From the IMG/VR virus record IMGVR_UViG_3300027734_000046, positions 56,191 through 120,190 of that record: a stretch of DNA of 64,000 bases; one strand, 5' to 3'. The translations under genes were made by a program, and so were the position numbers. The stretch is from a virus. How positions within the stretch are numbered: position 1 is the first letter of the stretch; each line of letters starts with the position of its first letter. This document shows, one piece after another, positions 10,301 to 20,300 of this stretch. The notes below the pieces were generated by a model. The model saw nothing but the letters and a program-made list of their open reading frames with translations, did not search any database and was not told the origin of the DNA.

Positions 10301-12051
10301 TTAATATTAAGAGCGGAACCAGCTGTACCCCAAAAACTCCTTATTGGGTTTGGCGGTCCAACAGTACTAGTTTCATTTATAACCACCTGCCCACCAAAAG
10401 CGGCAACTGGTGCGGAAAATGTAAGAACACCGTTACTATTTAAAAACTTAGAATTTGGTCTATCAAGATGCGACATTACCAAATCGTTGTTATATGGTTT
10501 ATTTCTAAATACAAACATTTTGGAAGGGTCTGGATATTGATTACTAAGACCACCACCACCTGCATTATATGACGTTTCAAAATATAGTCCTAATGGGGCA
10601 GCTGGAGAGTAAATAACAGCCCTAGAAGTACCAAAATTTATCGCTGGGAATGAAGAAGGTAAAAATAAAGTACCCGTACCCGAAGCACCTTGTGAATATG
10701 TAAAATCAGCGTTAGTTGTAATTTGATTAGAACTAAAAAATGGTATCCTACCAGTTGTAGCAGAAAATGCACGTAATACACCATTTGTATCAACACTCGT
10801 AAGATACGTATCAGCTGATATACCCGCTAATCCTTGAAATCTAACTGGGTTTGTTGTTGCGGTTACATGTAGTGTATTGGTTCCCGATAAAACACCAATA
10901 CCAACAGTTCCACCAGTACTAACCGTTAAAGCATTTGGTATTGTCGAAGAACTAAAGTTTAATGTTTTTTGATTTAAATCAACAACCCTATTACCGTTTA
11001 AAGCACCGTCACTAGTATATAAGGTATTAATGCTTGAAGCGACTGTTGAAGTAAGTGAAGCAACAGAAATTGAATGTACCACACCAACATTGTCAATTGT
11101 TAAAACATTTGAATCAGAAGAACCTCCTATACCCTCAATTCTAATTGGGTCAGTAGCTGCCGAAATATGTAATTTTGTACTAGCCGATAAAACACCAATA
11201 CCAACTGTACCACCAGTACTAATTGTTAAACTGTTTGGCGCTGTTGATGAACTAAAATTTAATGTTTTTTGGTTTAAGTCAACACGCCTATCTGATTTTA
11301 TTGAATCATCTTTACCATACAGTGTTGTTATACCTGTAATACTTAAATTTTTACTTGGGTCAGTAAAATCTAGCGCAATTGAAGCACCTGTTTGATTATA
11401 TGTTGCAGCTGTTGTATATATGTTTGTATAACCTGCAGTAAATCCAGTAACAATAAATACACCACGAGAACTAATTGGCCTCCAATTAGCTGTATCCCCA
11501 CTAGGTGGTGTTGGGTTTGCACTAACATTTGCGATTGAGTAGTAATCTAAATTATTAACAGTATATGTAACAACAGTACTAGCTGTGTATGCAGAAGATG
11601 CGTTCCAGTTACCAGCATAAAATAAACCAGTACGGGTATTTGTTGTGCTTGATGAAAACGTAACAATACCGTTTAAAGAATTATAAGTACCACCTGTAAC
11701 GGTCACGTCTGAAGCCAACGAGCTAAGATTTTTTGTTATCCCACCACCAAATGTGTTTAATGTCAAATCATAACTCCCAAGGTCCCAAGTTAATCCTGTA
11801 ACCATTTGTATTTGACTCCATGTTGTGTTACCACTATTTAATACGTAATAATCATTAAATGCGCCATTTTTAACACCAACAATCATTCCCGCTCTTCTTC
11901 TTTCAGAAGGTATTTCATTCCTAGCAGTAATATCATTAACATTTCTTAAACTATCAACACCATAAACTGGGTCAATAACCGCATAAGTATCTTGGGTATC
12001 TGTTGGTGATATAAATCCAGTTATGCGTACTCCGCCATCTATAGTTGCCAT
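7303..12051 (-). CDS. Giant tail fibre with 17-residue beta-roll repeats (1582 aa)
   Basis: The N-terminal 135 residues are a likely attachment region. Residues about 140-200 hold a module (YAGNWNASSAYTASTVVTY, then a late NWRPIS) that resembles CBM5/12 chitin/cellulose-binding folds. Linkers with repeated LNQKTLNFSSST segments follow. About residues 960-1355 are a long run of 17-residue units with consensus SxFIGxxAGxxATxAxx, reminiscent of trimeric autotransporter head repeats. The tail has STSKGFLPPRVGSG and LQLYDGTMWR, a module common in Bacteroidota and phage adhesins. There is no S74 chaperone, so trimerisation must rely on something else. Role: long adhesin or tail fibre for host recognition (inference from context and architecture). 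Confidence 0.8.
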   Translation of the reverse strand: MATIDGGVRITGFISPTDTQDTYAVIDPVYGVDSLRNVNDITARNEIPSERRRAGMIVGVKNGAFNDYYVLNSGNTTWSQIQMVTGLTWDLGSYDLTLNTFGGGITKNLSSLASDVTVTGGTYNSLNGIVTFSSSTTNTRTGLFYAGNWNASSAYTASTVVTYTVNNLDYYSIANVSANPTPPSGDTANWRPISSRGVFIVTGFTAGYTNIYTTAATYNQTGASIALDFTDPSKNLSITGITTLYGKDDSIKSDRRVDLNQKTLNFSSSTAPNSLTISTGGTVGIGVLSASTKLHISAATDPIRIEGIGGSSDSNVLTIDNVGVVHSISVASLTSTVASSINTLYTSDGALNGNRVVDLNQKTLNFSSSTIPNALTVSTGGTVGIGVLSGTNTLHVTATTNPVRFQGLAGISADTYLTSVDTNGVLRAFSATTGRIPFFSSNQITTNADFTYSQGASGTGTLFLPSSFPAINFGTSRAVIYSPAAPLGLYFETSYNAGGGGLSNQYPDPSKMFVFRNKPYNNDLVMSHLDRPNSKFLNSNGVLTFSAPVAAFGGQVVINETSTVGPPNPIRSFWGTAGSALNIKSAVYTEANSTATPATRSEIVANSFNIPTFSANTTLITSTQNYTTLSSYLMYYSAATTGGTVLSITINDSLLSNFYNASLFALPSLSTSSAGTASSLGEILSATSTGYRGVSYSQIVAQTGLTDPGFFTGITTGSTTYYTGVTSGVTYSALSNVYIAGAPIKGSNVSGDTYALKVQTGTTYFGGDVTLSSISSAATATQVLTRESNGNVSFKNINDIGGGNLTADTFVTGFTLSSNTITLTQNRTDGYSAFTISLSAYTGSSSASGAYLPLSGGTVSGGTVFTSGLTANTLTLSGISSGTTAPQLLTRESNGSVSFKSITDITGGNVLGNIGATLYWYDENNTPPAVIPVATGTGSIAFGNGAKALASSMFVFGLSAGTSATNASGSTFIGDRSGFGATFADNSLFIGDQAGYQSSNANNSTFIGVGAGSNASSASNSTFIGTQSGLGGTSANNSIMIGSQAGYGATSANNSQFFGVSAGKGATGATYSFFAGSGAGWSASSVTSSAFIGKNAGSGATNASYSLFIGEDAGKNATSASGSTFIGRSAGDNSTNLTGKSEYSIAIGYEALKSSSNNDKGVYIGYQAGQSSVNSTSSVIIGNGTARGITGSTSLNGVYIGTSAGELAHTSSGSVFIGTNAGVGANGSSTAVMIGSNAGNAGDIAPNAVMIGADAGKNSTGADRGIFIGSNSGEGVTGTTNGIFIGNLAGSGVGTSDNMIAIGVNAGLNVKTAASTIIIGPSAGSGTTSNSSIIIGSKAASSGGFGNNNIIIGTNITLSSGTVNSFNIGGVLFGTGCNSNDVSSSIFTAITGSAVSIGINKPNSSAILDLTSTSKGFLPPRVGSGDLPSSPAKGLIVHSDASGSTPTRRYAGLQLYDGTMWRTINPYKRYVAAVDIDSGNNMTAGYPIVLENELNTTIGVVYDRSVKVITISASTGTPFTTDKTAIFATCGVSKGGGDITVATYGFMFTNFVDSSKIQVAKATSDRVFGDTYYTVIEIRVYD
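8000..9160 (-). repeat. 51-bp coding repeats (17-residue fibre units)
   Basis: This stretch encodes about 20 diverged copies of a 17-residue unit with SxFIGxxAG at its core. The first nine or so, from about 9150 downward, are in strict 51 bp register, and later ones vary slightly. Copies differ mainly at third codon positions and at the two x residues after FIG. Confidence 0.8.
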
Positions 12052-12077
12052 ATATTTCTTTTTTTATTTTTTATTTT

Positions 12078-13337
12078 TTAAGAGCACAACCACGCATTTA
12101 ATGAACCTGCAAAAGCGTTTGTCGTTCTGTATACATTATATGTTGTTGATATACCATATATATTACCAAATGATAATGTTCCAACTACAGAGTACGGTAT
12201 ATTACCTATACCACTACAACCAGCTGTAGAATCTTTTAAATTAGTTGGTTGTGATAAACTTTGTGGTATAACTAAATAACCATATTCAGGGCTTGCTGTT
12301 GACGGCCAAGTAATATAATTATTTGTAACATTAGCAACCAAAGCAGTATTAGTAAGACCACTTGCTTGTGCTGCAGTTATGCTAGTATTAGGTGACTTGC
12401 CATAATACCACCTATTTCTCCAAAAAGCTGTTATATTTCTTGTAAATGTTGTACCTTGACTATTAGTTGCTGTGATTTTATACAAATCAAGTGCTGTAAC
12501 AGTAGCCGTTGAACTTGAAATATTAATTGATAATGTTACAGGTTGCGTTCCGTCATTTGCCGAACCACTAACCAATGTTGTTGTACTTGGTGATAACTGC
12601 TCTATAGTTATCGTGTTCGCACTTACATTTGTTGAATTTGATGTGGCCCAAGTAAATGTTTGAGAACCAATTGAAATTGGTTGCCCAACTTCATAAACTG
12701 TTGTTAAGTTAGTTCTAGCGAATGATGTAAATGCTGGTACTTGATATGGGTATAATAACGCATCAAACATCTGTTGCATTGTTTGGTTTAAAAATGTAGT
12801 CGATTGCGGTATCCCACCCAACCCTGCTGTTGTGGGTGTAGAATTTGTGTAAGTGGGTGTACTACCAGTAGAAAAACCATTTATTATGATTGATGAACCA
12901 TCACTATTATTTAAAGTTAGTGTACCTAATGTACTATCAGCCGAACCACCCGTTATGAACCCATCAACATTAATAGATGAACCATTGGTATTATCCAACG
13001 TTAAAATACCTGTAACACTAGAATATGTTGCAGCTGTAACAGAACCAGCACCATCAGCTCCAGCAGCACCAGCAGGACCAGCAGCACCAGCAGGACCTGT
13101 AGCACCAGCTTCACCTTCGGGACCCGCAGGACCTCTAAAATCATCTAAGTTAATAGACAATGTATCACCATTAAGTCTATTTAATTGTAGTGTTGTTCCG
13201 TTTAAATTGACGTTATCTATATCTAAACCTTTTAGAAATATAAAATTATTGTCAAGTTCGGCTTGACTTAAGACACTACCCTTTGTTTCGTCACCGTATG
13301 GACTTGTTTGAGTCCTTAATATTAAATTATTTGACAT
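12078..13337 (-). CDS. Tail fibre with collagen-like shaft (419 aa)
   Basis: The N-terminal domain (about 1-68) contains LSQAELDNNFIFLK, a motif common at the base of phage fibres. Residues about 70-100 are Gly-X-Y repeats (GPAGPEGEAGATGPAG onward), a collagen-like triple-helix shaft. A duplicated TLDNTNGSSINVDGF / TLNNSDGSSIIINGF beta unit follows. The C-terminal part begins with MQQMFDALLYPYQVP and matches the C-terminal layout of the 588-aa fibre (LFDDILFPVANP), so the two probably share a tip-type module. Together these indicate a trimeric fibre. Receptor unknown. Confidence 0.75.
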   Translation of the reverse strand: MSNNLILRTQTSPYGDETKGSVLSQAELDNNFIFLKGLDIDNVNLNGTTLQLNRLNGDTLSINLDDFRGPAGPEGEAGATGPAGAAGPAGAAGADGAGSVTAATYSSVTGILTLDNTNGSSINVDGFITGGSADSTLGTLTLNNSDGSSIIINGFSTGSTPTYTNSTPTTAGLGGIPQSTTFLNQTMQQMFDALLYPYQVPAFTSFARTNLTTVYEVGQPISIGSQTFTWATSNSTNVSANTITIEQLSPSTTTLVSGSANDGTQPVTLSINISSSTATVTALDLYKITATNSQGTTFTRNITAFWRNRWYYGKSPNTSITAAQASGLTNTALVANVTNNYITWPSTASPEYGYLVIPQSLSQPTNLKDSTAGCSGIGNIPYSVVGTLSFGNIYGISTTYNVYRTTNAFAGSLNAWLCS

Positions 13338-13361
13338 ATTTGTTGATTAGATACTATATTA

Positions 13362-13425
13362 ATAAAAAATACCCAAATATAAATATTCACCAAAATTGTT
13401 TTGACAAATAAAATATTTGGGTATT
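13362..13425 (-). terminator. Large hairpin terminator after the T9SS-tagged gene
   Basis: Perfect 13 bp arms AATACCCAAATAT (13368-13380) and ATATTTGGGTATT (13413-13425) enclose 32 bases that contain a nested CAAAA-TTG-TTTTG hairpin. On the minus strand the structure ends in TATTTTTT. It lies 20 bases past the stop codon of the 13445-17284 gene and isolates it from the next fibre gene. Confidence 0.65.
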
Positions 13426-13444
13426 CTTATAATAAACTAAAACA

Positions 13445-16400
13445 CTATTGTTTTACAAATAATATTGATTGATTATATGTAATAGCAACATAACTACCTG
13501 AAGTTAAGTTTCTCACACTAACCCAATCACCACCAGACGAATAACTAGAAGTTTTAACTGTAACCCCTAATATATTTTTAATCACCATAGTTCCAGACGT
13601 GTTAGAATTTATATATATTGACCTTCTATCTGAATTATAAAAAAACCTTCTAATATTAACTGAAGAACAAGACCTACTTAAACTATCCGTTGACGGAAGA
13701 CCAATGCAACCTATAGGTTCACTAGTATATGTTCTAGATTGTAAACCATTAATACATGTACTCCATTGACTATAAGTAAATACACATGGTGTTGGAGAAA
13801 CACATGCTCTTTGAACACTATCCGCAGGAGGAACCCCTGTACAACCTACTGGTGTGGATGTATATGTTCTTGTTTGAGTTCCATTAGCACATGTTGTCCA
13901 AATTCCATATGTAAAATTACAAGGTACTATTGGTGATGTACAACTTCTTTGAATACTATCAGTTGGCGGAAATCCCACACATCCAGTTGGAGATGTTACA
14001 TATGGTCTTGTTTGAACCCCATTATTACACGTTGTCCAAGTTCCGTATGTAAAAATACAAGGTGTTGGAGCAACTGAATTATACTGATATATTCCTATTG
14101 AAGGTGTTGCACCAACAATATTTCCTTCAAAATCTCTATTAAGACCTACATTTGTACCATTATTTATGGCATAAGACGTATCACTAGCAATGTGCATATC
14201 CCAATTTTGTGGGTATATGCTAGAACTATCAACAATTAATTTACCATTGATAATTCTTTCGCCTATCGCTAATGTGGTATTAGGCCCTAAAGACGTAGGT
14301 GTAAATGAACCAACCGCTCCCTGATAACCACTAACTAAGTGATAGATATTATTTCTATAAAACGCTTTAGGTCTTTCAGATTGTGTGTATTTAGCATAAA
14401 ACCCATTATTAATCCAAAATACATTATTACGAATATCAAATACAGTATCTGCTGCTTGAACACTATGGTCACCTGACGCTATCGGCCTCCAAGCGTTTTG
14501 GAAGTTTTCTGATGATGGATAACGAGTTGATTTATTAATAGGGTATGGTGGCCAATAAATGAATCCTGTGTTTGCATATGTTTGACCATCACCCATAGCA
14601 TCACCACCAGCATTGTTACCACTAAAACGTGACATAGAACCTTCTACAAAAAAGTTATTCCAAAAATGTAAATTTTTAACCTGTGTTGCATATGTTCCTG
14701 TAGTATTAACATACGCAATGTTGCTACAATTGATAAATTTATTATAGCAAATTGTATCGTCATCTGGGCCTTGTATACCGCCTGGTAAATTTGTGCCAAA
14801 CTCCATACCACCGCTACAATCAATGAATGTATTATAGGCAATGAATGAACTATCAAAATTATTAATAGTTTCAACAGCTCCACCTAATAAACCTGAACTA
14901 GATGAATTAAAAGGATTGGCATAAGCCCACGAACCTGTAATTCTATTATTTGTTATTCTATATTTACTTCCCGATAATAACATTGGGTCAGCACCTATAT
15001 CAGCTTGACTTGCAGTATCTGTTATCCAACCTGTAGATTTAAAATTACTAAATGTATTATTTTCAATCTTAAAATCTCTAACAAAGGCAACAATACCATA
15101 TGCTGTATTACTAAAGTTACAGTTTTTTACCGTGATGTTACTACATTTACAACCATCACTTCCACTACAGTATCCACTATCCCCAAACCAAAGTCCTAGC
15201 GTTGTAAAAGCACCCGAACGTTTGTCATTGACAGGGAATCTTGTATCATTAAACTGTATACCGTCTATCACAATGTAACTTACATTAGCAAACGCCAATA
15301 CACCTTTTTCGTTTGACCTAACTGAACTTGGATAAGGATATAGTAAGTTTGGGCTTTCTAAATTAATATCACCATAATATGTGAATACAATTGGATTAGT
15401 AGCAGTACCTGAAGGGAAGCTTAATCCTTCATATCCACCACCATACCATTTTACAGAAGCTACTGTGCTGAACTCGGTACCATTAGCAAATATTTCACCT
15501 CTTTTAAAAGCAAATGTATCACCAGCAGTTGCAATACTACTTAAAGTATTTAATTTTGCTAGTGTTTTCCAAGGGGTCAATGGATTCTGTGCTTGTGTAA
15601 CACTATACGAATCATTACCAATTGAACTAAAATAAAATTTTCTACCTCTTGTTGTTGGGGATGCACATGTTCTTGTTAAACTGTCTGCTGGAGGAACTCC
15701 CGTACAATTAGTTGGGGAACTCGTAAACGGTCTTGTTTGTATTCCATTACTACATGTTGTCCAAGTTCCGTATGTGAAAGTGCACGGTACTATCGGTGTT
15801 GTACAACTTCTTTGAATACTATCAGTTGGTGGAACCCCAATACAACCTGTCGGTGTAGGTGTATATGGTCTTGTTTGTGTTCCGTTAGAACATGTTGTCC
15901 AACTACCATATGTAAAAGTACATGGTGTTGGAGTAACCGAACCACCGTATTGGTATATACCCATCGAAGGTATAGCACCAACACTATTACCAACAAAATC
16001 GCTTGTAAGACCTACATTAACTCCAGAATTTATGGCTGGTGATGTACTTGTTAATGTATAATCCCAATTTAAAGGGTTAGAGTTTGTTGTATTTGTCCAA
16101 ATAATTCCAGATGTGGAAATCTCAGTACCGTCTAATGTGAAATTAGTAACACTACCATTAGATAATTTATATATGTTGTTAGTGTGACTTAAGTTAGCAC
16201 CATTTAACTGTCCATTTCTTGTTAATGATAAACCATTAGATACCTGAATTATATTATTTTTAAGGATTATAATCCCAGCTGTAGCCTCTGATGTTGACAT
16301 AGAAAACATAATACCGCTACTACCCCCTGGATTTGTATTAGGAACGGTTTGTAACATTACATTATTATAAAATTGTAAGTTTCTTACCGCAGTTTTATAC

Positions 16401-17284
16401 TGTCCACTATTACTAATATAAACTACTGTGTTGTTATTAATAATCTTGTTGTAATATATTTTATTATTTTGAATTAAATTATTAGCAACACCATCATTAT
16501 TGCTACCAAATTCAAAAATACCATTACAGTCATAAAATGTATTGTAAGCAATCACGTTATTTTCAATAACAGAACCCTCTTCAAAAAATTCTACACCACC
16601 ACCATCAAATGTATAATCATAACTAGCGGCATAACAATCGTGAAAGTAGTTGTTAGTAACAATATTATTTGAACTAGATAGTTGAACAGGCACCCCACCA
16701 TAATCGTCATCTGGATTAACAGATGTTGGTGTGTTTCTAATCATCCTTAAATTTCCAATATCACAAGAATCCACGGTGTTATTATTATTGCCTGGTGGAA
16801 AATACACGCCATAACCAGTTCTGTCCATCGTACACTTCCTAATAACTATTCCTGTACATCCTTGATACGTAGCAAATACATTTTGTATCTTAGCTTGAAT
16901 ATATCTATCAGTAGCTGATATTGTTGTATCGCTAATCTTCCAACCATAGAAAGTTAGGTTTGTACAACCATTCAATGTAATTAAAACACTTACTGTAGAG
17001 TTTGTCCCCCAGAATAATGGGTCGGCTCCTGTTCCATACACACCAAAATAAATGTTAGATTTATTTGATAATGTTAATGTTCCCGAGAATTTAGAATCTT
17101 TTGCAAACAATACAGAATCACCATTAGCAACATTGCTTTGTACTTTAGATAATGTTTGCCAAGGCGTTAATGGATTTTGCGCTTGTGTTGTTGTGTAACT
17201 ATCACTACCCGCTGAACTAACGTAAAATTTTCTAGCGCTAGCAAATAATGGAATAAATAAAAGAATTGTTAAAAACTTTTTCAT
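13445..17284 (-). CDS. Secreted double beta-helix protein with TSP1-like repeats and a T9SS sorting domain
   Basis: 1279 residues. Signal peptide at 1-17 (MKKFLTILLFIPLFASA). Beta-helix 1 (about 18-450) begins RKFYVSSAGSDSY and beta-helix 2 (about 545-1070) begins RGRKFYFSSIGNDSY, an internal duplication. Two Cys-rich repeats sit between them (about 453-541) and three more follow (about 1077-1205), all of the form CxFTYxxWxxCxxGxQxR ending in RxC, resembling thrombospondin type 1 modules. The last 70 residues (MVIKNILGVTVKT, then VRNLTSGSYVA and a final LFVKQ) match the type A T9SS C-terminal sorting domain. It should be exported by the Sec and type IX systems of a Bacteroidota cell and displayed or released. 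Flanking hairpins suggest its own transcription unit. Catalytic activity was not identified. Confidence 0.8.
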   Translation of the reverse strand: MKKFLTILLFIPLFASARKFYVSSAGSDSYTTTQAQNPLTPWQTLSKVQSNVANGDSVLFAKDSKFSGTLTLSNKSNIYFGVYGTGADPLFWGTNSTVSVLITLNGCTNLTFYGWKISDTTISATDRYIQAKIQNVFATYQGCTGIVIRKCTMDRTGYGVYFPPGNNNNTVDSCDIGNLRMIRNTPTSVNPDDDYGGVPVQLSSSNNIVTNNYFHDCYAASYDYTFDGGGVEFFEEGSVIENNVIAYNTFYDCNGIFEFGSNNDGVANNLIQNNKIYYNKIINNNTVVYISNSGQYKTAVRNLQFYNNVMLQTVPNTNPGGSSGIMFSMSTSEATAGIIILKNNIIQVSNGLSLTRNGQLNGANLSHTNNIYKLSNGSVTNFTLDGTEISTSGIIWTNTTNSNPLNWDYTLTSTSPAINSGVNVGLTSDFVGNSVGAIPSMGIYQYGGSVTPTPCTFTYGSWTTCSNGTQTRPYTPTPTGCIGVPPTDSIQRSCTTPIVPCTFTYGTWTTCSNGIQTRPFTSSPTNCTGVPPADSLTRTCASPTTRGRKFYFSSIGNDSYSVTQAQNPLTPWKTLAKLNTLSSIATAGDTFAFKRGEIFANGTEFSTVASVKWYGGGYEGLSFPSGTATNPIVFTYYGDINLESPNLLYPYPSSVRSNEKGVLAFANVSYIVIDGIQFNDTRFPVNDKRSGAFTTLGLWFGDSGYCSGSDGCKCSNITVKNCNFSNTAYGIVAFVRDFKIENNTFSNFKSTGWITDTASQADIGADPMLLSGSKYRITNNRITGSWAYANPFNSSSSGLLGGAVETINNFDSSFIAYNTFIDCSGGMEFGTNLPGGIQGPDDDTICYNKFINCSNIAYVNTTGTYATQVKNLHFWNNFFVEGSMSRFSGNNAGGDAMGDGQTYANTGFIYWPPYPINKSTRYPSSENFQNAWRPIASGDHSVQAADTVFDIRNNVFWINNGFYAKYTQSERPKAFYRNNIYHLVSGYQGAVGSFTPTSLGPNTTLAIGERIINGKLIVDSSSIYPQNWDMHIASDTSYAINNGTNVGLNRDFEGNIVGATPSIGIYQYNSVAPTPCIFTYGTWTTCNNGVQTRPYVTSPTGCVGFPPTDSIQRSCTSPIVPCNFTYGIWTTCANGTQTRTYTSTPVGCTGVPPADSVQRACVSPTPCVFTYSQWSTCINGLQSRTYTSEPIGCIGLPSTDSLSRSCSSVNIRRFFYNSDRRSIYINSNTSGTMVIKNILGVTVKTSSYSSGGDWVSVRNLTSGSYVAITYNQSILFVKQ

Positions 17285-17330
17285 TTTAAATTTTTTTTAA
17301 AAAATTGTTATATTATAAGTACAATAATAT

Positions 17331-17363
17331 AATAATTAATATATTAATTATATATTAATTATT
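17331..17363. repeat. AT-only perfect inverted repeat between fibre gene and T9SS-tagged gene
   Basis: Arms AATAATTAATATA (17331-17343) and TATATTAATTATT (17351-17363) with a 7-base loop. It abuts the stop codon of the 1996-aa fibre and lies upstream of the secreted protein gene. It may be a weak terminator, regulator site or promoter part. The rest of 17285-17330 is A+T rich without a recognised site. Confidence 0.5.
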
Positions 17364-20300
17364 TATACCGATATATCACCCGATAAATACCAAACGTCCC
17401 CAGACTTCTTTATTAATGTTGCAAAACTATACTGGCTTCTCAACTTTAATGCACCTCCAGAGCTTAATATAGTTACACCAGTACCACCACTGATAGATGT
17501 TTGACCAGTACCATTTTGAACAATACCAATTTGAACACCAGTGCTAAAATTGGTTGTAGCACTAGGTGGTATGGATACAACATTAGCCGTAGAACTAGTC
17601 ATTTCAATAATGGTATTATTATTAGCCGCTGAAAGCTGTAAAGTATATGCCGTTCCAATAATAGCACCAAATGACACATTACTACTTGCTGATGTAATTC
17701 CTGTGATGGTATTTCCATTTACAGAACCTGTACCTGAAAGAGTGATTGTACCTGTTGCAGAATTATATGTACCACCAGTTACAGCATTTATTGTATATGT
17801 AAGTGCTGTACTACCACCTGAAGTAACACTCAACACATTACCTGACAATGTTGTTGCGCTTATATATGTTGGTAAATTAAAATAGGTTGTTGCTGATATT
17901 GTTGTTGCTGTTAACCCAGATACAATTGTATTACCAGTTACTGTTAATGTATTTGCTGTCAGGCCAGCTAATCTAGCATTACCAGTCACGTTTAACGTAT
18001 TTGCAGTTAATCCACTAGTAAATATTGTTGCACCATTTACCGTTCCACCAGAAAATGTAGATGAACTAGCAGTAAACGGGTCAACTTGAACAATTTTTGT
18101 AACCCCACTCAATCTAATTCTTAAATCATTATTTTGAATCCATATATCACCATCGTTTGGTGATGTCGGCGCTGTTGAACCAGTAATGAGCCTTAATGAA
18201 GCTTGAGTTGCAGTTGCGGCTGGAAGTGTTAATCTAGCAGTAGGTGTTTCTACACCAATACCAATCATACCTGTCGCTGTTGCACCTGTTGATGGATTAC
18301 CAGTTGTTGTTGCATATGTATTTGAACCAAAAATAACACCACCAATATTAATTCGATTTGATGGTGTTCCAGACAAACCTATATTTGTACCTACGATAAT
18401 ATTATTTGAACCTAAGTTACCACGCCAACCCGTTTGATATCCTAACAATATTGATTGGCTACCACCAGTCATAAAATAGCCAGCTCTATAACCAATAGCC
18501 ACTAAATCCGATGGTCCGCCAACAATTGACCTACCTGATTCAGAACCCATGATTATTGATGTTGTAACACCTGTCGAGCTAATACCAGCACTTTGACCAA
18601 CAATTATTGAAGTTGATGACCCCGAAGCGTCCAGCCCAGCATTATTACCAACAAAAACAGAATTTAACGCAGTTGTTGCACCATTACCAGCAGAACTACC
18701 AATAAAAATAACGTTTGAAGTTACAAAACCACTAATTGATGAATCAGCACCAGCAGCATTACCAATATAAATTGAGGATGAAGGTGTATAATTTCTAGCA
18801 CCTGCCGACAATCCAATACCGACAGAGCTACTTAACGTAACACCATTAATACCCGCATTAGAACCAATGTACACTGACGCAGAAGCACCATTTGTATTTA
18901 AACCAGCACTATTACCAATAAAAACAGAATTTGTTGAAGTACCTGACAAATCTTTGCCAGCTTGAAAACCAATAACTACTGTATTTGCAAATGTGCTAGC
19001 TGTATCAGCAGTATATTGTCTAGATTGAAAACCAGCTTGATTACCAATAATAACCGCACTAGTTGCTTGACCCTTATTAGTTTTATACGCTGATGTCCCA
19101 ATAACAACACTACTCGATAACCTACTAGATGCACGAGCGGCTTCAGTACCAATAACGACCGTATTTTGCGAATTACCCGAAACAAATGCCCCCGCTAAAT
19201 TACCTATAAAGGTTGAATTAGCAATTGTACCTGCATTTGTCGAACCAGTTGCTGGAAAATAAGGATTTGTCGCAGCATTTGTTCCAATTGCAATAACATT
19301 AGCCGCATTATTTGCTGTTGCCGCACTCAAAAGACCGTTAAAACCTATAACAACACCATATGTTAAACCAGTAGACCTAGAACCAGCATCAGTACCAACT
19401 AAAACACTACCATATGACAAATAATTATTAAGACCAGCCCTGTAACCAATATAGTCAGAATAATCATTACCCGTAGCACCACTACCAGCTTGATAACCAA
19501 TGAAATTAAAAAATTTAGTATTAGTTGTACCACTACCAGCTTCATAGCCAATTATATTACCATATTGTATATTACTAGATAATTGACCAGCTGAAGCACC
19601 AATAAGTGTTGTACCTGTTATAGCTGACGCTTGATAACCAGCTTGGTTACCAATAAAATTTAAATCACTATTTACGGTTACATCTGAAAAAAGAACACCC
19701 AAACCCGCATTGTAACCAATAAAATTTGAGAAAGTTATACCAGTTGATGATTCACCAGCACTAGTACCAATAAAATTTGAAGCTGATGTGTTTCTAGCAC
19801 CATCACCAGCAGCAGAACCAATAAAAGATGACCCCCCTATATTCCTAGCACCATTACCAGCACCATACCCCATAAAATTTGAATAACTTGACTCACTTGC
19901 ACCACCACCAGCATCACTACCAAATAAATTTGAATTAGTAATATCCGTTGCCTCCTTACCAGCATCCTTACCAATAAAATTTGAATTGGTAATACCAGAA
20001 GCAGAACTCCCAGCATTTGAACCAATAAAATTTGAAGAGGCTAAATCAGAACCGTTCGATGCTGCATTGTAACCAATAGCATTTATTTTTAATATATTAC
20101 CAAACCCATCAGTATTATTAATACCATAACCAGCAGTATCACCAATAAAATTTGAACTAGTAACACCCGTTGTAAGTCTACCAGCATTATAACCAATGAA
20201 ATTTGAACGGCTTGTCGCACTTGCCCCATCACCAACATTACTACCAATAAAATTTGAATATATTGAATCGTTAGCGCTAATTCCAGCAGAATTACCAATA

